This document shows positions 58,389 through 64,000 of a DNA stretch of 64,000 nt, one piece after another; the stretch's first letter is position 1, and the number at the start of each line of letters is the position of its first letter. The notes beneath the pieces were generated by a model. That model searched no databases. It had not been told where the DNA came from and saw only the letters and a list, made by a program, of their open reading frames with translations. A program made the translations under genes and the position numbers. Source of the stretch: a virus; the IMG/VR virus record IMGVR_UViG_3300010354_000051, positions 54,720 through 118,719 of that record; one strand, 5' to 3'.

Positions 58389-59483
58389 AGGCTGGTAAAA
58401 AGAGTCATACTCGCCCTTCTTGAGAGAGTTAAACCTTTCAAGAGGGGTTTTATGTTCGGCCTTCCAGGTAAAGAACACTGGAAGTCGATTCACCGTGCAG
58501 GTTTTTCTCAACAACTCTTTGGTCAGATTTTCTACTCCGCCCACCCGGCTCGCCCTCTCCATAAGAATCTTTACCACTTCAGTGTCCTTATACCCGTAGA
58601 TTTTTTTGCATACGTCCGCACAGTAATTTTCAGGGGAGGGCCTGGAAGCCTCTACAATGCGCTTGAAGCGGGTGGTCAGGGACAAGGACTCACGAGGCAG
58701 GTTCAAGGCTGCTTCCAGGCGATCACAGAGGCCGATCAGGAAGGATTTGCCATAAGCGGTTTCCAGAGTTTTACTGGGTTGGGATAGGAGGGAGACGAGG
58801 TCGTTCTCCGGCATGGCCTCGGCAAGCTTGTAACCTTTCTCCCACTGATCTAGTTTTTTTAGAACGGTGGAAGTTTTGGTCGGTCGGGTGTTGTTGGAGT
58901 TCCATCTCAGGCCCTGACTCAAGGCCTGGTTTACTCTTTGCTCAAGATCGGGCGGAGGAGCGGGAGCTGGGGATGAAGCCTGGCCGGAGATTATTCTGGC
59001 CGTAGACTGTGCTATACTTTTTACAGCCATGTGGGTATAGTCTTCTCCCTGGTGGTTTTCGCTATACTTAAGGACCGTGTCGCACATGGTCTGAACAGCC
59101 TGTACGGCAGAAGCCGTCTTATACGCTTCGAGTCTCCGATCTTCCTGCCTGCTGTGGTACTCGGCCAATAGCTGTATGCACTGAAGACTTCTCTGCTGGT
59201 CGCTAAGGTCATTCAGCAGGCTGAATCGGCGGTCGAGGTTTTTCTGGCAAGCGCTGAGCGTATCGGCCAATCTGCTCACGGCAAATTGCTGCGATTTAAC
59301 GGCCTGCAGCAGTTCCTGATCGGTCAGGAGGTGGGCTGGTATGGGCGTGGTCATCACCTGGCCCATGTATACCTCCCACTCCGGGCTAGAGACGACTTCC
59401 GGGCAGTGGAGAGGGTATTCGTTCATGGTTGTGTCTCGGCCCCCGAATTGTAGCAGGTCGAGGTGGGGAATTTTTTCGGCCAC
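58374..59483 (-). CDS. Hypothetical helical protein
   Basis: 369 residues from a GTG at 59483, or 350 from ATG 59426 (GGGGG lies 10-11 bases upstream of the latter). The N-terminal half is a long helical region (LLQAVKSQQFAVSRLADTLS; RSLQCIQLLAEYHSRQEDRR). A Pro-rich linker PAPAPPP is followed by a helical C-terminal half with VLKKLDQWEKGYKLAEAMPE. No known family. It lies just downstream of the repeat-rich region on the leftward side, so a link to replication or its control is a possibility only from position. Confidence 0.55.
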   Translation of the reverse strand: MAEKIPHLDLLQFGGRDTTMNEYPLHCPEVVSSPEWEVYMGQVMTTPIPAHLLTDQELLQAVKSQQFAVSRLADTLSACQKNLDRRFSLLNDLSDQQRSLQCIQLLAEYHSRQEDRRLEAYKTASAVQAVQTMCDTVLKYSENHQGEDYTHMAVKSIAQSTARIISGQASSPAPAPPPDLEQRVNQALSQGLRWNSNNTRPTKTSTVLKKLDQWEKGYKLAEAMPENDLVSLLSQPSKTLETAYGKSFLIGLCDRLEAALNLPRESLSLTTRFKRIVEASRPSPENYCADVCKKIYGYKDTEVVKILMERASRVGGVENLTKELLRKTCTVNRLPVFFTWKAEHKTPLERFNSLKKGEYDSFYQPLLLR

Positions 59484-59628
59484 CCAACTCTAAGCACATA
59501 CAGGCCTTATATACATTTACACTTACCCTTCGGGCACAAAAAAACAAAAGGTAAAATTATGAAATTTATGACGCTGTATATCTGGCGTGGAGTTGTGCCC
59601 ATTTCCGGTTTTGGCGAAAGGTAAACCC

Positions 59629-60020
59629 CTTGCAGCGCAAGGGTTCTCATTTTTGGACAGGTTTGAGACAACGAGATTGACCCCTATTCGGCCCTGTTTC
59701 AGACTGTTTTAGGGGGGGCCTAACTGTAGTTTTGAACTGTGAAATTTATGGAAAAATCGCCCAAATTTGTGGTCGTTTTTGAAAACTACACTTAGGCCTA
59801 TTCGCTGAAACTCGTTGCGCTGCAAGGGATTACAAGGAATACCACAAAAATACCACAAAAACCGAAAATACAGTTAGGCCCTAGCTGCTTTTTCCATAAT
59901 TCCCTGAGATCGCTTCCAGCGCAAGGGATCTGAGCAAAAAACACCTAGGCCTGCGAAAATACAGTTAGGCCTATCGAAAATACAGTTAGGCCCCTAAACC
60001 CATTGCGCTGCAAGGGTTCT
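59629..60020. repeat. Four TTGC-3-GCAA boxes followed by GGGWTYT
   Basis: Boxes: CCTTGCAGCGCAAGGGTTCTC at ~59629, GTTGCGCTGCAAGGGATT at ~59814, TTCCAGCGCAAGGGATCTGA at ~59914, ATTGCGCTGCAAGGGTTCTC at ~60002. The 11-base core TTGCAGCGCAA appears in both orientations while the flank GGGttct stays in one orientation. Confidence 0.65.
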
Positions 60021-60164
60021 CAGAAACTACAGCCAGGCCCCCCTCGAACCAAATTTATGGCTGGAAAATACAGTTAGGCCCCCTGACCGCCATACTTTAT
60101 GGCTGGAAAATACAGTTAGGCCCCCTGACCGCCATACTTTATGGCTGGAAAATACAGTTAGGCC
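59864..60164 (+). repeat. Six copies of GAAAATACAGTTAGGCC
   Basis: Exact 17-base copies at 59864, 59955, 59976, 60064, 60106 and 60148. Related: an inverted GGCCTAACTGTAGTTTT at ~59718 and direct variants GAAAACTACACTTAGGCC at ~59781 and GAAACTACAGCCAGGCC at ~60022. The spacing varies: 91, 21, 88, 42, 42. Confidence 0.85.
60054..60164 (+). repeat. 42-base tandem repeat, 2.6 copies
   Basis: Units at 60054-60095 and 60096-60137 are identical and start TTTATGGCTG; a partial third runs 60138-60164. Each unit contains one 17-base GAAAATACAGTTAGGCC box. Confidence 0.85.
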
Positions 60165-60167
60165 TCT

Positions 60168-60425
60168 TCAAAAAACCTTGTGCCCTTCAAACAAAACCCT
60201 CAATCTGGCATGCTCGGCAAGCCCTTCTACCCCCATCGTGTTCAAAATATCAACAGCCTCTTTCTCATCCATCCACGACATAATTCCATATACCCCCCTC
60301 AGAGCCAAATAAAAAATCCTGTAGTTTCCTCCTACTGTCCGGGTTCCAGAGACCACAATTCGCACCCCGTATTCCACTTCTAAAGTGTTTCTTGTGCTCA
60401 GGGGAAGCCAGGGTTCTTCTAACAT
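60168..60425 (-). CDS. Small cluster protein, last of nine leftward genes
   Basis: 85 residues, MLEEPWLPLSTRNTLEVEYG. The middle is hydrophobic (GGNYRIFYLALRGVYGIMSW) and the end carries the cluster's shared motif as NTMGVEGLAEHARLRVLFEG ('G...l...l...vLF'). Its ATG overlaps the upstream stop (TAAATG). The unit runs toward the repeat region. Function unknown. Confidence 0.55.
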   Translation of the reverse strand: MLEEPWLPLSTRNTLEVEYGVRIVVSGTRTVGGNYRIFYLALRGVYGIMSWMDEKEAVDILNTMGVEGLAEHARLRVLFEGHKVF

Positions 60426-60622
60426 TTAAACAACACCGTTGTTCTTATAATTTCAACTGCTACTTCTGTCGTACAGCCGGATAGTTCGCTAATCCTCACT
60501 TTGTCCCATTCCCACCAGTCAAAGCAGAAAAAGAAATACTCCTCATCCCAACCGGAGTCTTCTATAACCTTACCTTCGTACAACAGGTCTTCGAACTTAG
60601 ATTTGTTGAATTTGCTAGCCAT
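60419..60622 (-). CDS. Small cluster protein
   Basis: 67 residues from ATG 60622, which overlaps the TAA of the preceding gene. It is acidic-aromatic (DEEYFFFCFDWWEWDKVRIS) with the short end-motif GCTTEVAVEIIRTTVLF, the cluster's G...v..Ei...vLF signature. No membrane segment. An upstream TTG/ATG would give a longer form but would run deep into the neighbour. Confidence 0.55.
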   Translation of the reverse strand: MASKFNKSKFEDLLYEGKVIEDSGWDEEYFFFCFDWWEWDKVRISELSGCTTEVAVEIIRTTVLFKC

Positions 60623-60623
60623 A

Positions 60624-60881
60624 TTAATCCGTCTCAAACAGAAATTGATATAGAAGGGTTTGAGCGCAGCATTCTGCCGATCCGGCTCTAAGCATTTCCT
60701 CATACATGTAATAAACAGTGCTATATAGACATGTAGAAGTTGCTAAGTGGGTTATTTTTACACAACAAACACGCGAGTAGCTTATCTCAGCACGTATACC
60801 AACTTCAGCTAAAGCCGGAACTAGCTCTACTTTCAAGATCTGACAGAGTTTTTCAAACTCGCCATCGTACTGCGACTGCAT
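60624..60881 (-). CDS. Small cluster protein
   Basis: 85 residues from ATG 60881, just after the previous stop (a GTG at 60923 would add 14). It has VELVPALAEVGIRAEISYSR and Cys-rich VCCVKITHLATSTCLYSTVY, ending GSAECCAQTLLYQFLFETD. This matches the cluster's C-terminal 'G...l...ll..Fl F' pattern. Role unknown. Confidence 0.55.
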   Translation of the reverse strand: MQSQYDGEFEKLCQILKVELVPALAEVGIRAEISYSRVCCVKITHLATSTCLYSTVYYMYEEMLRAGSAECCAQTLLYQFLFETD

Positions 60882-60883
60882 GC

Positions 60884-61222
60884 TCAAAAGCTCATCTCCA
60901 AAATCACTACTTGCAGAATACACTTCTCTTGAGTCAGATCATGTCTTCTTTCAGCAAGATATATCAAGTCAGACTTTGGGAGTATGCAGAGCTGAGGTGA
61001 AAAAGTTAGCACGGTCCAAGCCTCACACAAAATATGGTCGATAGATTTATTTTCGTAAGCCTTTCTATCCAGCACTTTTACGGGAGTTGTTGAGTGATAG
61101 TATGTACTATCACCCTCTAACCAAAAGATAAAATGGTCGCTGGTCACACCAAGCCTCAGGCCGTATTTTTTCTGGGCTGCTGACCTGAGCCTACGGGTTC
61201 TGAAAAGTCGGTCGAAGATCAC
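60884..61222 (-). CDS. Small cluster protein
   Basis: 112 residues from GTG 61222, overlapping the upstream TGA (GTGA); a TTG at 61240 is possible. The N-terminal half is basic (MIFDRLFRTRRLRSAAQKKY), followed by a strand pair (GVTSDHFIFWLEGDSTYYHS) and the motif SIDHILCEAWTVLTFSPQLC. The latter two elements recur in the gene at 62217 as LLFWIDGKG and NEVHTLLVFSPA. Paralogue of that family. No transmembrane helix. Confidence 0.6.
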   Translation of the reverse strand: MIFDRLFRTRRLRSAAQKKYGLRLGVTSDHFIFWLEGDSTYYHSTTPVKVLDRKAYENKSIDHILCEAWTVLTFSPQLCILPKSDLIYLAERRHDLTQEKCILQVVILEMSF

Positions 61223-61716
61223 AGGGCCAGAGCTAGACAAAGCAAGCCTAGCACGGAAACCAGGCAGTAGAAGGGCAGGTGGTTGCGAGGCATGATCACC
61301 CGGTAAATGTTACTACCCTGATTTCCAAAAACCACTTCGAGCAACAAATCGTTATAAACAGCATTGACTCCTCGCCTCCTAACAGACCTGATCAGTTTCT
61401 TCCTATCCTCCTGGTATACCGGATTCTCCCTATCTGTTATAAAAACACTATGTCGGCAATCTGTCAGCTTCAAGTTATGTTTTCTGAATCTCCACCCTAA
61501 GAGAATTAGATAAATAGAAGGCCTGTTACCTAAAGAGTACAGTAATGACTCACGGCATATACTAATAAAGAGTATTACTAACATTAAGAAAAGTTTGATC
61601 AGGTTGTAGGCTATAATACCGAACGCTATAAGAGTAGAAACTAATACATATAAAAGGCCGACTAAAAAAAGTACAAAGAGGATTAGTAACCCTATAGGGG
61701 TGAGAAATTCAAGCAT
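61219..61716 (-). CDS. Small cluster protein with three membrane segments
   Basis: 165 residues. One or two hydrophobic helices occupy residues 5-55 (LLILFVLFLVGLLYVLVSTL), then a soluble centre with SVFITDRENPVYQ and RRRGVNAVYNDLLLEVVFG (the shared motif), then a C-terminal membrane helix (CLVSVLGLLCLALAL). The soluble part probably faces the cytoplasm if both ends are in the membrane. Paralogue of its neighbours by the shared RG(V)xAV...E/D..vF motif. Confidence 0.6.
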   Translation of the reverse strand: MLEFLTPIGLLILFVLFLVGLLYVLVSTLIAFGIIAYNLIKLFLMLVILFISICRESLLYSLGNRPSIYLILLGWRFRKHNLKLTDCRHSVFITDRENPVYQEDRKKLIRSVRRRGVNAVYNDLLLEVVFGNQGSNIYRVIMPRNHLPFYCLVSVLGLLCLALAL

Positions 61717-61722
61717 GGCTAG

Positions 61723-62220
61723 TTACCTCACCTGTTTAATAATTGTTTTCACTACATAAAAGGCATTTGCAGTGTGTAAGAGCATTGCTAGTGCGAATAC
61801 GCAGGCTAGTGCTAAGTATTTAGCATGGATAAGATTCCATGAGTTGAGTGAAACCATCGTCAAATTAAATATGGCAAACCAGACTTTGTCGTAATCCAAA
61901 TAGCCTGTAATCCCTGCGTTTGAGTAGACAAGAAACAGCTCGTAGTAGTCGATTTCTTCCGTACCCGCATCAAACTCCAGGCAGGTTTTTATCTCGGCTA
62001 GTAATCCGCTAGCACCTGACGTTTGTATTTTCCTCCTCACAAACTGGTCATCCAGTCGGAACTGCCTGTTTACACCATGTGTTCTATAAAATGCAAGTGA
62101 AGATTTGAACTTGTTTGGGCAGTACCAAAAACAATAAGTGTTGCTGACTAAGGCCTTATACATCCTAACTCGGCCAAACCACCTAAAATAAGCATAAAGC
62201 AGCAGGTCTCTAACTATCAT
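61723..62220 (-). CDS. Small cluster protein, membrane-anchored
   Basis: 165 residues from ATG 62220, which overlaps the upstream TGA (ATGA); a longer upstream start is unlikely. LLLYAYFRWFGRVRMYKALV, CFWYCPNKFKSS and LLAEIKTCLEFDAGTEEID parallel the gene at 63253 (VVYAYFRFVYGVRIARM, YMWYEPNRLIS, ASEITTLLHFELDVG). Two or three membrane helices follow (LACVFALAMLLHTANAFYVV). Clear paralogue of the 63253 gene. Confidence 0.7.
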   Translation of the reverse strand: MIVRDLLLYAYFRWFGRVRMYKALVSNTYCFWYCPNKFKSSLAFYRTHGVNRQFRLDDQFVRRKIQTSGASGLLAEIKTCLEFDAGTEEIDYYELFLVYSNAGITGYLDYDKVWFAIFNLTMVSLNSWNLIHAKYLALACVFALAMLLHTANAFYVVKTIIKQVR

Positions 62221-62723
62221 TTCTTTTTCAGAATAAAGCCCGTACAAAATGCTACCGCAAACGCGATTCCCCACCCTATGCAAAGAGATACCAAAGCCCT
62301 GATGAAAGTTTCCCAACCAAAAATAATAAACAAAGCACCCATCAATAATCCAATCCACATTGAATCAAACATTAACGGGTAAGATTGAACAATTTTTATA
62401 TCCGGGCTCACTACCTCATGCTCTTCAAAGACAGCCGGAGAGAACACCAGCAGAGTGTGAACTTCGTTCAGAACAGAATTCAACCCGCGACTTTTTGCAG
62501 CCGCTTTGAGGCCCGCTAATCTAACTGATCTATACCCGATGCAATTTCTAATTCTTTCTCTTATATTCTGTCCTCTCTTCCTCCCTTTGCCATCAATCCA
62601 AAACAGAAGATTCTTCTCCCCATCTACAATTATTTCCCTTACACGAACTTTCTTACCCAGCATAAAGAGAGCGGACCGGATAAAAAGAATTTCCGGCAGT
62701 AGCGGTGAAGAGTTAGTTGACAT
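62217..62723 (-). CDS. Small cluster protein, membrane-anchored
   Basis: 168 residues from ATG 62723. An N-terminal helix precedes KKVRVREIIVDG, LLFWIDGKGRKRGQN, a basic stretch, the motif SRGLNSVLNEVHTLLVFSPA, and two C-terminal membrane helices (MWIGLLMGALFIIFGW; WGIAFAVAFCTGFILKKK). Same order as the neighbours. The stop overlaps the next gene's ATG. Function unknown. Confidence 0.65.
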   Translation of the reverse strand: MSTNSSPLLPEILFIRSALFMLGKKVRVREIIVDGEKNLLFWIDGKGRKRGQNIRERIRNCIGYRSVRLAGLKAAAKSRGLNSVLNEVHTLLVFSPAVFEEHEVVSPDIKIVQSYPLMFDSMWIGLLMGALFIIFGWETFIRALVSLCIGWGIAFAVAFCTGFILKKK

Positions 62724-63015
62724 TTTCAAAAGATAGTCGAAGGATAATGCACTGAAGTAGGTAATCTAACAAAACTTCACGACCTTTTTCGTTTAAAATG
62801 CGGACCAAATCATTATGGTCAAGTTTGTTTAACCATTTGCGTATACCAAACTTCTTCCAGAGGGAATAGTGATCGTATTCATCCAGATCACAAACAGTAC
62901 GATTGATATAAGATATACGACGGTATTCTTCGCAATGTACAAACACTTCAAACGCTGCTATCTCCCCTCTCTCTGTTAAATAATAAGACAAGTTCGTTTC
63001 TTCGTTAATCATCAT
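62713..63015 (-). CDS. Small cluster protein
   Basis: 100 residues from ATG 63015, with CCGGAG as Shine-Dalgarno; an in-frame ATG follows at the next codon. It is acidic and Tyr-rich, with EIAAFEVFVHCEEYRRISYI and DEYDHYSLWKKFGIRKWLNK. The end (EKGREVLLDYLLQCIILRLSFE) carries a version of the cluster motif. No clear membrane helix. Overlaps the next gene by 11 bases. Confidence 0.55.
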   Translation of the reverse strand: MMINEETNLSYYLTERGEIAAFEVFVHCEEYRRISYINRTVCDLDEYDHYSLWKKFGIRKWLNKLDHNDLVRILNEKGREVLLDYLLQCIILRLSFENVN

Positions 63016-63204
63016 TCCCACTCCGGGATAAGAAAAGCAGAGACGGCCTTGCTGCCCATCAGCTCAGTGCCGACTAACAAAGCATGATACGCACTGAACG
63101 CCATCACCTCGATACACTTGAATGATGTACAGACTCGGTAGGGTAGAAGCTCGGCCATCAGAGCTAACCAAGAACAACCCAATCATTCTACCACAATTCG
63201 GACC

Positions 63205-63247
63205 CTGGGGCGGGCGGAGTCCGCCCCAGCCCCTCCCGTTAGGGAGG
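63205..63247 (-). terminator. Paired GC-rich hairpins downstream of the 63253 gene
   Basis: CTGGGGCGG-GCGGAGT-CCGCCCCAG (63205-63229) and CCTCCC-GTTA-GGGAGG (63232-63247) stand just after the leftward gene's stop. There is no T-run, so factor-independent termination is unsure. They may also protect the mRNA end. The rest of 63022-63252 holds no gene I can support. Confidence 0.5.
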
Positions 63248-63252
63248 ACAAG

Positions 63253-63774
63253 TCAAATGTACCAGGGATGCCTAAATCTTAACTGTACTATTATACGAAC
63301 AATCGTTTTCGCCCCGTACACATAGGCTAAGAACCCTAGTGGCAATATAAGACCAGGGACAACATATATTACAGGTATTACTGAGATTACACCTATACAC
63401 CTTAGTAATACCGACCATACCTGGCCAATTTCGTAAAGGTTAATTCTAGCCTTTAAAGTCATAACAGTAGTTTTCCTGTTGACGGAACCAACATCAAGCT
63501 CAAAATGCAAAAGGGTCGTTATTTCACTTGCCACAGCTTTAATCCCCCTTTCTCTTACCTGTTCCCAAAAGCTTATCTCACCAGTAACATAATAAGCGAA
63601 ATCACCTTCTCCCTCAAGGGATCTCTCTGCGCTGATTAGCCTGTTAGGCTCGTACCACATATATAAGACATTAGTATCATACCCTTCCCCTACCATACGG
63701 GCTATCCTAACACCATAAACGAATCTGAAGTAAGCATAGACAACCATCAGTTTAACAAGCTTCATGTCAGCCAA
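63253..63774 (-). CDS. Cluster protein with C-terminal membrane segments
   Basis: About 173 residues from TTG 63774 (170 from ATG 63765); GGAGG lies 3 bases before the TTG and 12 before the ATG, so the start is open. It has VVYAYFRFVYGVRIARM, YMWYEPNRLIS and RERGIKAVASEITTLLHFEL, then two or three membrane helices (IPVIYVVPGLILPLGFLAYV). It is the paralogue of the gene at 61723 and the first of the leftward cluster. A TATAAT box lies at 63876-63881 on the same strand. Confidence 0.65.
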   Translation of the reverse strand: MADMKLVKLMVVYAYFRFVYGVRIARMVGEGYDTNVLYMWYEPNRLISAERSLEGEGDFAYYVTGEISFWEQVRERGIKAVASEITTLLHFELDVGSVNRKTTVMTLKARINLYEIGQVWSVLLRCIGVISVIPVIYVVPGLILPLGFLAYVYGAKTIVRIIVQLRFRHPWYI

Positions 63775-63803
63775 AAGCCTCCAGCTTTATAAAATTAAAA
63801 GAG

Positions 63804-63812
63804 GGTGAAAGC
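63804..63812 (+). promoter_or_regulatory. Late-promoter-like motif GGTGAAAGC (rightward)
   Basis: GGTGAAAGC, then CAGA and TAGG, pointing right. No start codon with a long frame follows within the window; the gene it serves may lie beyond the end, or the site is chance. Confidence 0.35.
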
Positions 63813-63875
63813 CAGATAGGCCCTAATTGTAACAACTCTTAGTAATATTATCAGACCGTCACACAAACGACGCAC

Positions 63876-63881
63876 ATTATA
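63876..63881 (-). promoter_or_regulatory. TATAAT -10-like box (leftward)
   Basis: A perfect bacterial -10 box on the minus strand, about 100 bases before the 63253-63774 gene. No -35 match stands at 17 bases. It could drive the small-protein cluster with host RNA polymerase. Confidence 0.4.
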
Positions 63882-63901
63882 CCACGGCCATCTCCCCCGG
63901 C

Positions 63902-63924
63902 GGCATGGACTCCGAGTCCATGCC
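63902..63924. repeat. Near-perfect palindrome GGCATGGACTC-C-GAGTCCATGCC
   Basis: 11-base arms around one base, in a locally GC-rich end segment (63880-64000) unlike the rest of the window. Possible operator or structured RNA. I see no gene in 63775-64000. Confidence 0.5.
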
Positions 63925-64000
63925 CCATGGCGAAGTCGTCCGGATCATGCTGTAACTTGGCCGGCCACTAAGCTCGGCCTGACCAGACGGGCGGGGGGCC

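Larger units (their letters stand above)
59484..60167. other. Gene-free repeat-rich region (possible origin or control region)
   Basis: About 680 bases without a convincing gene, the longest such gap in the window. It contains six exact copies of GAAAATACAGTTAGGCC, an inverted copy and variants, four palindrome-centred boxes with TTGC-(AGC/GCT)-GCAA, and a 42-base tandem repeat. AT-rich stretches (AAAATTATGAAATTTATG near 59553) alternate with G/C runs. The pattern resembles an iteron-type replication origin or a multi-site protein-binding region; replication, packaging or transcription control cannot be told apart. Confidence 0.7.

Noticed and set aside
60054-60164. 42-base tandem repeat as a CRISPR array
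   Set aside because: Units are directly adjacent with no variable spacers and no cas genes.

Overview
The window is part of the genome of a large contractile-tailed (myovirus-type) double-stranded DNA phage, almost certainly one that infects cyanobacteria. The virion genes include a portal of the DUF935 type, a Mu I-like prohead protease/scaffold, a decoration protein, a major capsid protein split by a group I intron, two Mu gp36/gp37-like connector genes, a 942-residue tail sheath, a probable tail tube and about 35 kb of host-recognition proteins. The cyanobacterial link comes from the accessory genes: a ferredoxin-dependent bilin reductase, S-adenosylmethionine decarboxylase and a possible CP12-like peptide. 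The family A DNA polymerase resembles mitochondrial polymerase gamma over its whole length. Such a polymerase is known from the Synechococcus myovirus S-TIM5, whose structural proteins form their own lineage, so a relative of that lineage is my best placement (inference). I see no integrase, rRNA or CRISPR array.

Layout. 1-13.0 kb (minus strand): very large tail/adhesion proteins, namely a leucine-rich-repeat protein cut by the window edge, two paralogous structural proteins, a beta-helix tailspike and two small virion proteins. 13.1-18.0 kb: two small plus-strand genes, then on the minus strand a tail-tube-like gene, the portal and three overlapping unknown genes. 18.1-22.9 kb (plus strand): a 1044-residue protein, an LRR protein and a coiled-coil fibre-like protein. 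22.9-33.4 kb (minus strand): a glycosyltransferase, a BspA-like (DUF285) repeat adhesin, a collagen-like protein, a repeat protein and several fibre or virion proteins. 33.4-45.1 kb (mostly plus strand): tail-chaperone-like genes in overlapping frames, sheath, protease/scaffold, decoration, major capsid with intron and HNH endonuclease, connectors and a Dps ferritin, with a deaminase pair on the minus strand. 45.1-50.0 kb (minus strand): RlpA-like protein, polymerase gamma-like DNA polymerase, metallophosphatase and small genes. 50.1-51.0 kb: a free-standing HNH endonuclease and three tRNA genes. 51.0-56.5 kb (minus strand): speD, a degenerate Dam-like protein, bilin reductase, a PD-(D/E)XK-like protein and a type II topoisomerase A subunit. 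56.6-59.5 kb: three genes of unknown function. 59.5-60.2 kb: a repeat-rich noncoding segment that looks like an origin or control region. 60.2-63.8 kb (minus strand): nine short, tightly overlapping genes encoding small, often membrane-anchored proteins that seem to be diverged paralogues.

A recurring strand-oriented motif, G(G/T)TGAAAGC followed after 3-4 bases by TAG, lies 17-35 bases before the first gene of most structural transcription units, often as divergent pairs. By eye it is absent from the polymerase, topoisomerase and small-membrane-protein regions. It is my candidate for a phage-specific late promoter. The tight operons with ATGA-type overlaps imply translational coupling inside each unit.
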